From the NCBI GenBank assembly GCA_016893485.2, contig JAFEKX020000001.1, forward strand, positions 4,216,001 to 4,280,000: DNA of 64,000 nt, in the 5' to 3' direction. The position numbers and the translations under genes are program-made. The notes below the pieces were generated by a model. It worked only from the letters and a program-made list of their open reading frames with translations. It did no database searches and was not told where the DNA came from. Source of the DNA: Streptomyces sp. P3 (GTDB taxonomy: Bacteria; Actinomycetota; Actinomycetes; Streptomycetales; Streptomycetaceae). Shown piece after piece: positions 18,066-27,847 of this stretch (position 1 is the first letter of the stretch; each line of letters opens with the position of its first letter).

Positions 18066-18943
18066 CTACGCCGTGATGTCCTTCGCCGTGAACCGCGCCC
18101 ACGCCGCCGACCCGAACACCGCCGCGTACAACGCCTGAAGCCCCAGGTTCTTCACCAGGTCGTCCCAGTACACCGGTTCGCGCATGAGGTCGGCGAAGGA
18201 CAGCCAGTAGTGGGAGAAGAAGTACGGCTGGAGCGCGTGCAGTTGGGGAATCTGATCAAGGATCTGGACGGTGATCAGCAACCCCACGGTGGTCGCCATC
18301 GCCGCGATACCGCTGCTGGTCATGGTCGAGACGAACAACCCCAGCGCCGCGATCCCGACAAGCGACGCGGCCACGACCAACGCGATCAACAGCGCCCGCC
18401 CCAGCCCCTCCGCGAAGCTGATCTGCGTACCGGAGATGGTCGTCACATCCCCCAATGGAAACAGCAACGCCCCGACCGTCAGCGCGGACAGCGCCACGAC
18501 CAGGGTCGCCACCACACAAAACGCCATCACCGTCGCGTACTTGGTGAGCAGCAACCGAGTCCGCCCGGCCGGAGCCACCAGCAGATACCGCAAGGTCCCG
18601 CCACTGGCCTCCCCGGCGATCGCGTCACCGGCGACCACCCCGATGGCCATGGGCAGAAAGAAAGGCAGGGTCGCGGCCAGCGCGGTGAACACCAGGAACA
18701 GCCCGTTGTTGGTGATCTCGGCGATGAACGCGGGCCCCCGCCCCCACCGTTCCCCCGCCCGACGGACGAGCCGTCCCGCGTCTCCACCTTGACCGCGATC
18801 CCGACCAGGATCGGCACGGCGGCCAGCACCCCGAGCAACGCCAGCGTGCGCCACCGCCGGAACGTGGTCACCAACTCGCTGCGCAGCAGCCCGAACGTCC
18901 ACACCATCCGCGGCGCCCGCACCGCGAGTTCAGCCCGCGACAT
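18066..18943 (-). CDS. ABC-2 type exporter permease (frameshifted)
   Basis: About 292 residues with six membrane helices: TLALLGVLAAVPILVGIAVK near the N-terminus, FLVFTALAATLPFFLPMAIG, GIAALGLFVSTMTSSGIAAM and LQALYAAVFGSAAWARF at the end. The conserved ABC-2 element DAIAGEASGGTLRYLLVAP follows the second helix. Start ATG 18943 lies inside the end of the ATPase gene. One base is lost near 18755 (GGGGG/PAFIAEITNNG). With its upstream ATPase it forms a two-gene exporter; the cargo is unknown. Confidence 0.85.
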
Positions 18944-19902
18944 CGAAGCCCTCCCCGTGAGCGCCACGAACGCGTCCTCCAGGGAGGCCCGTTCGACCCC
19001 GAACCCCCGCACCCGTACCCCGGCGGTCACCAACGCCTTGTTCACCTCGGCGAGTTCACGATCGGGCGGTTCCGCGGTCACCCGCTCGTCCGCCACGGCC
19101 ACGTCGGCCAGCCCCAGTTCCTTCAGCACCCGCGCCGCGTCCCCGTGTCGGGCGTCGCCACGAACAGCCGCCCCCTGGTCCCGGCGGCCAGCTCGGTCAC
19201 CGAGCCCTGGGTGATCAGCCGGCCCTGTGCCATCACGGCCGCGTGCGTGCAGACCTGCTCGATCTCGTCGAGGAGGTGGGAGGAGAGGAAGACGGTCGTA
19301 CCGTCGGACGCCAACTCCCGGATAAGGGAACGGATTTCGCGCATCCCCTGCGGGTCGAGCCCGTTCGTCGGCTCGTCCAGGACGAGCAACTGCCGGGGCT
19401 GGAGCAGGGCGGACGCGAGCCCGAGCCGCTGCTTCATCCCCAGGGAGTACGCCTTCGCCTTCTTCCCGGAGGCGGCCGTGAGCCCCACCCGGTCCAGCGC
19501 GGCGGCGACACGGGCGCGCCGGGTGCGCGGGTCGGCGGTCGGGTCGGCGGCGTCGTAGCGCAGGAGGTTGTCGCGGCCGGAGAGGAAGCCGTAGAGGGCG
19601 GGGCCCTCGATCAGGGCGCCGACGTGCGGCAGGACCGTGCGGACGGATCTCGGCATGGGGCGGCCCAGGACGCGGGCCGTGCCGGAGGTGGGCTCGATGA
19701 GGCCCATCAGCATGCGGATGGTGGTGGTCTTGCCGGAGCCGTTGGGACCGAGGAAGCCGAAGACGCTGCCCGCCGGGACGGTCAGATCGAGACCGTCCAC
19801 GGCGAGCTGCCCGCCGCGGAAGCGCTTGGTGAGCCCGCGGGTGGCGATGACACCGCCGCCCGCGACTCCGTGTTCCTGCACCTCAGCGGACGGTTCGCCC
19901 AT
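18930..19902 (-). CDS. ABC exporter ATP-binding protein (frameshifted)
   Basis: About 324 residues. Walker A GPNGSGKTTTIRMLMG, Q-loop region PHVGALIEGPAL, signature YSLGMKQRLGLASAL, Walker B LLVLDEPTNGLDP and the switch His in FLSSHLLDEI are all present, as in DrrA/CcmA-type exporters. The C-terminal part carries the usual accessory domain (RASLEDAFVALTG). ATG 19902 has GAGGGA upstream. One base is lost near 19135 (VATPDTG/...VLKELGLADV) and one G near 18955, after which the protein should end in GEGFDVAG with a TGA at 18930. It overlaps the permease start, so the two are coupled. Confidence 0.87.
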
Positions 19903-19953
19903 CGGCTCCCTCAATTCCTCGTCCCCCTACGGCAGTTGGTCAACCGCCGGTGG

Positions 19954-21171
19954 TCACTTCGCCGCGTCGGCCGCCTTCACCAGCGCGCTCTTGGTGACCG
20001 CGCCGACGTAGACCTTGCCGTCGTCGGTGACCAGGGCGTTGACCAGGCGGGTGGAGAAGACCGTGCCCTTGCCGAAGTCGCCCTTGACCTGGTCGCCGAG
20101 CGAGCCGAGGAAGCCGCCGAGGTCGCCGCCGCCGGCCGAGGAGCCGGTCGGGACGCCCTGGCCGCCGGTGTCGAAGGTGGCGATGGAGTTCCAGCCCTTG
20201 CCGATGACCGTGGGCTCGTCGGCGCCCTTGCCGAGGCCCTTGTCCGTCTTGCCGTGGCCACCGAACGGGGCCGCGTGGTCCGGGGTCGCCTTCGTCGCGC
20301 CGTCCTCCGTGGTGACCTTCGCGCCCTTGGGCGTCTTGAAGTCGAAGGTGGAGGCGGCCGGCTTGGCGAGGCTGAGCTGCGTGAAGCCGACGTCGACGAC
20401 GGCCGCGCCGCCGCTCGCCGGGGTGAGCGTGAACTTGAGCGGCAGGCCCGTCCTGGCGTCCACCGCGACGCTGATCGTGCCGACCGTCGTACCGGACTGC
20501 TTGGGCTTGATCAGCAGCTTGTAGGCGTCGCGGCCCGCGACGTGCTCGGTGCCGTCGACCGTGACCGAGGTGGTGTCGTCGACCGACTTCAGCGCCTCGT
20601 CGGTGAGGCCCTTGGGCGTGGCCCGGGTCTCGTCGCTCTTGGCGCCGCCGGCGGCGGTCGTGCCGTGGTAGACCTCGTTCGACTTGCTGTCGTAGCCCCA
20701 GACGTCCTTGCCGTTGTGGATGAGGCTGTACTCCGCCGCGTTCTCCAGCAGGGAGACCTTCTGCCGGTCGGGGCCGTCGGCCGCGACGCGCAGGGTGTGG
20801 GTGCCGGTGGCCAGCTCGGTGAGCTTGGCGGACGGGTCGGCCGAGGAGCCGTCGCCGGACTTCGTGGCCCCGGACAGCATGCTGGACTCCAGGCCGCCGA
20901 GGTCGGGCAGGCCGAGGTCCGTGCTGATCTTCACCGTGCCGGACAGCTGCTGGACGTCCGACTTGGCGATCTTGTCGAGAAGCTGCTGCGCGGTGACCTT
21001 GGGGAGATTCGGGTCGCCGGAGTCGGCGAGCGCCGGGACCAGTCCGATGGTCGCCGCCGCCACCCCCACCACGGTGACCGGGACGATGTACCGCGCCGCC
21101 CTGCGCCGCCCGGGCCGGAGGTCCTCGACCTCGCCGGCGTCCGTGCTGTCGTCGGTTTCGTACGGTGCCAT
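19954..21171 (-). CDS. LolA-like secreted or membrane-anchored lipoprotein-carrier-family protein
   Basis: 405 residues from ATG 21171, which has GGAGGTAAGG upstream; earlier in-frame ATGs lack this. A membrane anchor or signal (YIVPVTVVGVAAATIGLVPA, about residues 28-50) is followed by an extracytoplasmic LolA/LppX-like beta domain (QQLSGTVKISTDLGLP, KVSLLENAAEYSLIHNGKDV, YKLLIKPKQSGTTVGTISVA, PLKFTLTP). The C-terminal 80 residues contain a Gly-rich loop and the segment VFSTRLVNALVTDDGKVYVG. It lies directly upstream of the ABC pair with 51 bases between, and may work with it in moving a lipid or signal. Confidence 0.8.
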   Translation of the reverse strand: MAPYETDDSTDAGEVEDLRPGRRRAARYIVPVTVVGVAAATIGLVPALADSGDPNLPKVTAQQLLDKIAKSDVQQLSGTVKISTDLGLPDLGGLESSMLSGATKSGDGSSADPSAKLTELATGTHTLRVAADGPDRQKVSLLENAAEYSLIHNGKDVWGYDSKSNEVYHGTTAAGGAKSDETRATPKGLTDEALKSVDDTTSVTVDGTEHVAGRDAYKLLIKPKQSGTTVGTISVAVDARTGLPLKFTLTPASGGAAVVDVGFTQLSLAKPAASTFDFKTPKGAKVTTEDGATKATPDHAAPFGGHGKTDKGLGKGADEPTVIGKGWNSIATFDTGGQGVPTGSSAGGGDLGGFLGSLGDQVKGDFGKGTVFSTRLVNALVTDDGKVYVGAVTKSALVKAADAAK

Positions 21172-21587
21172 GTCTGCCTTACCTCCGTCGTCGGCGGCGG
21201 CCGGTCCGTCCTGTACTCGTCCCATGGTCGTCCCACCCTGAGCCGCCATTCTCACCCGAATCGGTGAGGAGTGGTGTTTTCCGTGTTCTCCATCTGACCA
21301 AATCCGTCACCCATAAGCGTCAGACCGGGAGGCAACTCCACGTACTCCTGCGGTATGACACCCGGAGCCGCCAACTCCCCGACCCGTAAGGGTTCCCCGC
21401 AGCACGAGGTGAACACGCCGTGGGCACCGCACCGGGTCACGCCGGGGCCGGAGCGACCGGACCCGCCTCCTCCGCCAAGTGATGCGCGTCACATCGAGTC
21501 GCATGCCGCTCAAATGCGTACAAAGGGGTGGCATCACACCGCGCCGACACACCACGCGGACCGCTCGGATCGACCAAAGGGGTCGCC
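21172..21587. promoter_or_regulatory. Divergent intergenic region, 416 bp
   Basis: Separates the LolA-like gene (minus) from the small lipoprotein (plus). The half near 21250-21350 is relatively AT-rich and probably holds the minus-strand promoter, but I see no clear -35/-10. At 21479-21492 there is GTG-N6-GTCAC (GTGATGCGCGTCAC), which fits the motif I recall for Streptomyces Crp; this is a weak call. No gene is supported. Confidence 0.4.
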
Positions 21588-22109
21588 ATGCACGCCACCA
21601 CCAAGCACCTCACCGGATACGCGGCCACGGGCGTCGCGATCCTCACCCTCACGCTCGCCGGCTGCGGAAGCGGCGGCAGCGCGAGCGGCGCCTCGCACGC
21701 GACGCCCGCCGCGGCCACCACCGGGACGACCCTCATGACCGCGAAGGTCGCCAAGCTCGGCACGGTCGTGACAGACAGCAAGGGGTACATCCTCTACCGC
21801 TTCGACGCGGACTCCGCCCACCCGACGAAGGTCAGCTGCTACGGCACCTGTGCCGTGGTCTGGCCCGCGGCGACCGTCAAGGGTTCCGTGACCGTGAAGG
21901 GCATCCACAAGAGCCTCGTCTCCACCGTGAAGCGCACCGGCGGCGGCTCGCAGCTCACGCTGGCCGGGTGGCCCCTGTACCGGTACGACAAGGACACCAA
22001 GCCGAAGCAGGCGCACGGCCAGGGCGTGGACGGCACCTGGTGGGCGGTGACGCCCAGCGGGGCGAAGGCCATGGCGCACGCCGCCTCCGGCATGGGAGGC
22101 GGCTACTGA
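21588..22109 (+). CDS. Small lipoprotein with two secreted-repeat (Lipoprotein_15, PF03640-like) units
   Basis: 173 residues. Lipobox LTLAGC with Cys26 marks it for lipid anchoring. Two similar units follow: VVTDSKGYILYRFDADSAHP with SCYGTCAVVWPA, and LTLAGWPLYRYDKDTKPKQA with QGVDGTWWAVTPSG. This pattern (GxxLYxFDxD, C-x3-C-x2-WP) is the actinobacterial secreted repeat of unknown function. AAAGGGG precedes the ATG. Convergent with the prenyl synthase gene; only seven bases separate the stops. Confidence 0.87.
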   Translation: MHATTKHLTGYAATGVAILTLTLAGCGSGGSASGASHATPAAATTGTTLMTAKVAKLGTVVTDSKGYILYRFDADSAHPTKVSCYGTCAVVWPAATVKGSVTVKGIHKSLVSTVKRTGGGSQLTLAGWPLYRYDKDTKPKQAHGQGVDGTWWAVTPSGAKAMAHAASGMGGGY

Positions 22110-22116
22110 ACGGACC

Positions 22117-23127
22117 TCAGCCCGCCCGGTGCACCACCGCGTCGCACATCTCCAGGAGGGCGACCTTCGCGTCGCACTCCGGGAGCGGGGCGAGCGCCGA
22201 ACGGGCGTCCTCCGCGTACCGCACGGTGTCGCGGCGGGCCTGCTCCAGGGCCGGGTGGGCGCGCAGCCGGGTGAGGGCCTCGGCGTGCCGGGCCTCGTCC
22301 GTGAGGTCGGAGTCGAGCAGCTCGCACAGGGCGATGTCCTCGGCGAGACCGAGCCGGTCGGCCCGCTCGCGGAGCCGCAGCACCGGCAGCGTGGGGATGC
22401 CCTCGCGCAGGTCGGTGCCCGGGGTCTTGCCGGACTCGTGGCCGTCGGAGGCGATGTCCAGGACGTCGTCGGCGAGCTGGAAGGCGACGCCGAGCCGCTC
22501 GCCGTACTGGGTGAGGACGTCCACGACGGTGTCGTCGCAGCCGGACATCATCGCGCCGAAGCGGCAGGCGACCGCGACCAGGGAGCCGGTCTTGCCGCCG
22601 AGCACGTCGAGGTAGTGCTCGACCGGGTCGCGCCCGTCGGACGGTCCCGCGGTCTCCAGGATCTGGCCGGTGACGAGCCGTTCGAACGCCTCGGCCTGCA
22701 CGCGGACCGCCTCGGGGCCGAGGTCGGCCAGGGTGTGCGAGGCGCGCGCGAAGAGGAAGTCGCCGGTGAGGACCGCGAGCGAGTTGCCCCAGCGGGTGTT
22801 GGCGCTCTCCACTCCGCGTCGCACGGCCGCCTCGTCCATGACGTCGTCGTGGTACAGCGTGGCGAGGTGGGTCAGCTCGACGACGACCGCCGAGGGCACG
22901 ACACCCGGCGCGTACGGGTCGCCGAACTGCGCGGCGAGCATCACGAGGAGCGGCCTGAACCGCTTCCCGCCCGCGCGCACGAGGTGCTGGGCGGCCTCCG
23001 TGATGAAGGGGACCTCGCTCTTGGTGGCTTCGAGCAGACCCTCCTCGACTGCCGCCAATCCGGCCTGGACATCGGCTTCCAGAGCCTGGTCCCGCACGCT
23101 CAGCCCGAACGGCCCGACGACGGTCAC
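22117..23127 (-). CDS. Polyprenyl diphosphate synthase
   Basis: 336 residues, trans-prenyltransferase. The first Asp-rich motif is LYHDDVMDEAAVRRG and the second is FQLADDVLDIASD; GGKRFRPLLVMLAA at the N-terminus and the GKTGSL block complete the family set. Bulky residues before the first motif are replaced by Ala/Leu (LTHLATLY), as in long-chain enzymes, so the product is probably the octa- or nonaprenyl chain of menaquinone. GTG 23127 has GGAGA upstream. Placed between two nuo clusters, its product would be the quinone they reduce. Confidence 0.9.
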   Translation of the reverse strand: MTVVGPFGLSVRDQALEADVQAGLAAVEEGLLEATKSEVPFITEAAQHLVRAGGKRFRPLLVMLAAQFGDPYAPGVVPSAVVVELTHLATLYHDDVMDEAAVRRGVESANTRWGNSLAVLTGDFLFARASHTLADLGPEAVRVQAEAFERLVTGQILETAGPSDGRDPVEHYLDVLGGKTGSLVAVACRFGAMMSGCDDTVVDVLTQYGERLGVAFQLADDVLDIASDGHESGKTPGTDLREGIPTLPVLRLRERADRLGLAEDIALCELLDSDLTDEARHAEALTRLRAHPALEQARRDTVRYAEDARSALAPLPECDAKVALLEMCDAVVHRAG

Positions 23128-23331
23128 GAGGGGTCTCCTGTCTGCTGGTGTCCCTGGGCGGTCACACGGTTTGTCGATAGGTCGCTGCCATCACTCAAGT
23201 CAGCGTATCCGGTCGGCTTTCGATCACCCATGCCGCCCACCCGTCCAGCACGGGCGGTATCGGATCACGACCGGTATGTTTTTGATCACCTGATAAGAAC
23301 GGATATTTATCGACTTACGCGGAAGTAGTGG

Positions 23332-24835
23332 ATGGTGTCTCGAACCGCGCTCGAAGCCCAGGCCGACCGCGAACCGCCTCCCGAGGACGACCACGCCTTC
23401 TTCGGCCAGCCCAGGGGCCTGCTCACGCTCTCCGGGCTCGAGGTCTGGGAGCGGTTCTCGTTCCTCGGCATGCAGGCCATCCTCGTCCTCTACTTCGCGG
23501 ATACCGTCGCGCACGGCGGCATGGGCATGTCGTCCGGAACGGCCGCATCCGTGTCGGCAGCCTACGGAACGCTGGTCTATCTCGTCTCGGTCGCGGGCGG
23601 CTGGCTCGCCGACCGCATCCTCGGCTCGTACCGCGCGGTGCTCTGGGGCGGCATCCTCATCGCCTGCGGGCACTACACGATGGCGGTGCCCACCCCACGA
23701 TGACCTGGGGCGGCCTCGGCCTCATCAGCGCCGGGACCGGCCTGCTCAAGCCCAACGTGGCCACCATGGTCGGCAAGCTCTACCGCACCGACGACGAACG
23801 CCGGGACGCCGGTTTCGCGCTCTACTACATGGCGATCAACATCGGCGCCTTCGCGGGCCCGCTGATCACCGGCTGGCTCGGCGACCACAAGGGCTGGCAC
23901 TGGGGCTTCTCGGCCGCCGCGGTCGGCATGACCTTCGGGCTGATCCAGTACGTCGCGGGCCGCCGTCATCTGGCCGGCCGCGGGAACACCGCCGCGTTCG
24001 CGCTCGCCCCGGACGCGATGCGCCGCGCGGTCCGGCTGATCGTCGTGGGGATCGTGGTCGCCGCCGTGCTGGCGTTCGGACTGGCCAGCGCCGGCCGGCT
24101 CACGATGGGCCGCTTCGTCGACCTCCTCACCGTCATCTCCGTGATCGCGCCGGTCGTGTACTTCGCGGTGATGTTCATGAGCCCCGGGTGAGCCCCGAGG
24201 AACGCGGCCGGCTGCGCCCGTACATCGTGCTGTTCCTGGCGTCCACGGTCTTCAACTTCATCCTCTTCCAGGCGTATTCGACGATGATGCTGCTGGCCGC
24301 GTCGAACGCCGAGACCACCATCCTCGGCTTCGACTTCCCCGCCGGCTGGTACGCAAGCGCGCTCGGCGCCTTCGAGGTCGGGCTCGCGCCCGTGGTCGCC
24401 GCGCTCTGGGTCCGCATGGGCCGCGGCCAGCCGCACGCCTCCAACAAGATCGCGATCGGCGTCGTGCTCGGCGGCCTGTCCTTCCTGCTGATGGTCCTGC
24501 CGACCAGCGGGCACACCGGCGACGCCTACCGCATGTCGGCCTGGTGGATCGTCGGCTCGTACTTCCTGCTCGGCCTCGGCGACATCCTCCTGGAGACCTC
24601 CGGCATGTCGGCCACCACCAAGCTCGCCCCGGCCGCCTTCTCCAGCCAGACCATGTCCCTCTGGTTCCTGTCCCTCGCCCTCGCCAACGGCATCCAGGCC
24701 CAGACGGTGAAGCTCTACGACGACGTCTCCAAGCCGGCCTACTTCGGCGTCAACGGCGCGATCGCGGTGGCCGCGGGCCTCGCGGTGATGGCCGCCGCGC
24801 CGTGGCTGCGCCGCACCATGCACCCGGTCCACTGA
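23332..24835 (+). CDS. POT/PTR-family proton-dependent oligopeptide transporter (frameshifted)
   Basis: About 501 residues and 12-14 membrane helices. The family signature around helices 1-2 is plain: LTLSGLEVWERFSFLGMQAI (the ExxER-type motif) and GGWLADRILGSYRAV; helix 5 has ALYYMAINIGAFAGPLITGW. These proteins import di- and tripeptides with protons. ATG 23332 follows GGAAG. One C is missing at about 23695 (AVPTP/TMTWGGLG) and one G at about 24184-24187 (MSPG/VSPEERGRL). The 204-bp gap before it is shared with the divergent prenyl synthase and has an AT-rich patch at 23275-23315 likely to hold promoters. Confidence 0.9.
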
Positions 24836-24851
24836 ACCTGCGGGGTCCCTC

Positions 24852-26874
24852 ATGCGCATCCGTACGTCCTTCCCATACGAGACGACCCACGAGGACATCC
24901 GCATCCCCCTCGCTGGGGGCCCCTCCCACGCTTTCGGCAGTGCGGGAGGAACACGCCTCTACGCGCGCGTGTGGCGCCCGGTGACGGACGAGCCCGTCCC
25001 CGCGCTCCTGGAGTACCTCCCGTACCGCCTGACCGACTGGACCGCGCCCCGCGACGCCCAGCGCCACCCCTGGTACGCGGGCCACGGCTACGCCTCCGTC
25101 CGCGTCGACGTGCGCGGGCACGGCAACAGCGAGGGAGTGCCCGGCGACGAGTACGACGCGCAGGAACTCGCCGACGGCGTCGAGGTCGTCAACTGGCTTG
25201 CCGCGCAGCCCTGGTGCACCGGCAAGGTCGGCATGTTCGGCATCTCCTGGGGCGGCTTCAACTCCCTCCAGATCGCCGCGCTCGCCCCCGAACCCCTCAA
25301 GGCGATCGTCACCGCCTGCTCCACGGACGACCGCTACGACAACGACGTCCACTACATGGGCGGTTCGGCCCTCGCCGTCGACCTGCACGCCTGGGCCGCC
25401 ACCATGCTCGCCTTCGTCGCCCGCCCGCCGGACCCCGAGTACGCGGGCCTCGCCTGGCGCGACATGTGGCTGGGCCGCCTGGCGGAGATCGACCCGTTCA
25501 TCCACACCTGGCTCGCCCACCAACTCCGCGACGACTACTGGAAACACGGCAGCGTCTGCGAGGACTACGGCGCGATCGACGCGGCCGTCCTCGCGGTCGG
25601 CGGCTGGCACGATCCGTACCGCGACGCGGTCCTCCGGCTCGTCGAACACCTCCCGCCGGACCGCGTACGCGGCCTGATCGGCCCCTGGTCGCACCAGTAC
25701 CCGGACCGCGGCCTCCCGCCCGGCCCCGCGATCGGCTTCCTCCAGGAGACCCTCCGCTGGTGGGACCACTGGCTGAAGGACAAGGACACCGGCGTCATGA
25801 CCGACCCCCTCCTCCGGGCCTACGTCAGCGACTCGCACCCCCGGCCACGGTCTACGACACCCTCCCGGGCCGCTGGGTCGGCGAACCCGCGTGGCCCTCG
25901 CCGCACGTGAAGACGACGACGTACGGCCTCCGGGGCGCCCCCGTGGTCGTCCGCTCCCCCTGCACACCGGGGTGGACGCGGGCCGGTTCTTCCCCTTCGG
26001 GAACGACGCCGACCTGCCGCCGGACCAGCGGGACGAGGACGCGCGGTCGGCCTGCTTCGAGTTCGAGGTGCCGGCCGAGACCTGGGTGCTGGGGCGGCCG
26101 AGGGTACGGCTGCGGCTGACCTGCGAGGTGCCGCGCGGGCAGGTGATCGCCCGGCTCTGCGACGTCGCCCCCGACGGCTCCTCGACCCTGGTCACCCGGG
26201 GCGTGCTCAACCTGTCGGCGCGGCACGGGCGGGACCGGGCGGTGCCGTGGACGCCGGGCGCCACCGAGGACGTCACCTTCGAGCTGAACGGCATCGGGCA
26301 CGCGTTCCCGCCCGGGCACCGGATCCGGCTCGCGGTGTCGTCGGCGTACTGGCCGTGGATCTGGCCGCAGCCGGAGTCCGCCGCGGGCTTCACGCTGGAC
26401 CCCGAGGGCAGCGCGCTCGAACTCCCGGTGCGAGAGCAGGAGTTGACGGACAACATCCGCTTCGAGGAACCCGAGGAAGCCGAGCCGCTCGGGGTCAACC
26501 ACCCGGCCACGCTGGACGAACCGCGGCCCGAGCGGCTCGTCGTGCGGGATGTGGCGAAGGGCGAGTGGCGGCTCGAGGTGGACCCCCGGTACGGCGGCAC
26601 GCGCGTGTATCCCGACGGGCTGGAGTCCACCGAGGACGCGCTGGAGACGTACACGATCGACGAGGCCGATCCGCTGTCCGCGCGCACCCTCTCGGAGTGG
26701 TCGATCCGGCTGCACCGGCCGGAGCTCGGCTGGGACACGAGCGTGCGGACCCGGTCGGAGATCGCGTGCGACGAAACGGACTTTCTTACCTCAAATGAGG
26801 TCATCTGCACCGAGGGTGGAGAAGTGATCTTCCATCGCACCTGGGAGAAAAGGATTCCGAGAACTGCCAGTTGA
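24852..26874 (+). CDS. CocE/NonD-family hydrolase (X-Pro dipeptidyl-peptidase S15-like, frameshifted)
   Basis: About 674 residues. An alpha/beta-hydrolase domain has nucleophile Ser132 (GMFGISWGGFNS), Asp254 (GGWHDPYRD) and His281 (GPWSHQYPDRG); the C-terminal jelly-roll domain (ACFEFEVPAETWVLG, ARLCDVAPDGSSTLV, FPPGHRIRLAVSS) is that of CocE and X-Pro peptidases. It may cleave peptides taken up by the upstream transporter, 16 bases away. Near the N-terminus an in-frame insertion (LAGGPSHAFGSAGG) replaces the usual short loop, and its DNA is a Streptomyces repeat. One C is missing at about 25840 (DSHP/PATVYD) and at about 25957 (RSP/LHTGVDAGR). Confidence 0.87.
24911..24950 (+). repeat. Streptomyces palindromic repeat inserted in frame in the hydrolase gene
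   Basis: GCTGGGGGCCCCTCCCACGC followed by TTTCGGCAGTGCGGGAGG: the words CTGGGGG, CCTCCCACGCTTTCGGCAGTG and GGGAGG in this order are, from memory, a very frequent extragenic element of Streptomyces. The CCTCCC/GGGAGG arms can pair. It adds about 13 residues between IRIPL and GTRLYARVW. Confidence 0.65.
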
Positions 26875-27119
26875 GGTTGAATGCCCGATTTGCCGTTCTT
26901 AATCCTCTCGTGAGTTGGGTCACGCGTTTCTGTGCGTGACCTGTGTCCCGGTCTGCCCGCGTTTCCCCTTGTGGCGATTGACAGTTGAGTCTTGGCTCAT
27001 GCAAAGGATCAAGCGCCCCATACGCCTCAGACCAAGGTCAATAGGGGTTAGGTGTGATTCCGCCACTTGTTCCGGACATGTGCTCTCGCATAGTTTCCCG
27101 GCCTGTCGAGCGGAACGCC

Positions 27120-27294
27120 GAATCCTGCCGCCGCCCGGCATCCCAGTCACGAACTTCTCGCACGGCAGGAGCGGGGGAACCAGGTAAGTCGCCGGACCGG
27201 TCATCGCGACCGGGACGGCTTGGGGTTAAGTCACGTCCGCAAGGGCGCGGCCGGGCACCTCCCAGCCCGAACCCGACAGCTCACCTCGCAGGCG
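27120..27294 (+). ncRNA. Cyclic di-AMP riboswitch (ydaO/yuaA type)
   Basis: The conserved core words of the class stand in order: GCAGGAGCGGGGGAACCAGG, then GGCTTGGGGTTAAGTC, then GGGCACCTCCCAGCCCGAAC and CCGACAGCTCACCTCGCAGG, ending about 20 bases before the ATG at 27313. In Streptomyces this element precedes genes of cell-wall hydrolases and shuts them off when c-di-AMP is high; an intact ATG-proximal layout is seen here. The stretch 26875-27119 before it shows no gene; it should hold the promoter, with TTGACA at about 26979 as a possible -35 but no good -10. Confidence 0.9.
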
Positions 27295-27312
27295 ACGGAG
27301 AGGAACCTCGTC

Positions 27313-27792
27313 ATGCCTGCAACCGCTCAGTCCCGCCGTGCCCGCCTCGTCCGCCGTGCCGTCATCGCCGGCACCGGTGCGGCGATCCTGGCCCTGCCCG
27401 TCGTCGGTGCGACCACCGCGTCCGCCGCCACCACGTCGACCACCGCCGCCTCCACCACGCTTGCCGGGTACCCCAACACCCTTGACGGGTGGATCCGCGA
27501 ATCGCTCGCGATCATGGCGCAGAAGGGGATTCCGGGTACGTACAACGGGATCTACCGGAACGTGATCCGTGAGTCCTCCGGGAACCAGTACGCGATCAAC
27601 AACTGGGACTCCAACGCGGCGGCCGGTACGCCGTCGAAGGGGTTGCTTCAGGTGATCGACCCGACGTTCAACGCGTATCACGTTGCCGGGACTTCGTTCG
27701 ACCCGTACGACCCGGTCGCGAACATCACCGCCGCCTGCAATTACGCGGCGGCCGTGTACGGCTCCATCGACAACGTGTACGGGGCGTACTAG
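27313..27792 (+). CDS. Small secreted lytic transglycosylase (SLT domain)
   Basis: 159 residues. A basic start (SRRARLVRRAVIAG) and hydrophobic core ending in TTASAA form a signal peptide of about 38 residues. The mature part is one goose-lysozyme/SLT-like domain: YRNVIRESSGNQYAINNWDS has the catalytic Glu (RESSG), GTPSKGLLQVIDPTFNAYHV and DPYDPVANITAACNYA follow. It would cleave peptidoglycan glycan strands. ATG 27313 with GGAGAGGAA upstream is chosen because the riboswitch ends just before; an earlier ATG lies inside the riboswitch. No binding domain is attached. Confidence 0.9.
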   Translation: MPATAQSRRARLVRRAVIAGTGAAILALPVVGATTASAATTSTTAASTTLAGYPNTLDGWIRESLAIMAQKGIPGTYNGIYRNVIRESSGNQYAINNWDSNAAAGTPSKGLLQVIDPTFNAYHVAGTSFDPYDPVANITAACNYAAAVYGSIDNVYGAY

Positions 27793-27805
27793 AAAACACT
27801 GGATC

Positions 27806-27847
27806 AGCCACGACGGTTGTGTTTTGAGTGACACCGCCGTCGTGGCT
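27806..27847 (+). terminator. Stem-loop terminator behind the lytic transglycosylase gene
   Basis: Perfect 11-bp arms AGCCACGACGG (27806-27816) and CCGTCGTGGCT (27837-27847) around a 20-base loop. The right arm is also the start of the dispersed repeat. Since the next gene is convergent, it may serve both. Confidence 0.7.

Noticed and set aside
19243..21267. Plus-strand frame of about 674 codons opposite the ABC ATPase and LolA-like genes
   Set aside because: Spans two well-supported minus-strand genes and has the biased composition of an antisense frame.
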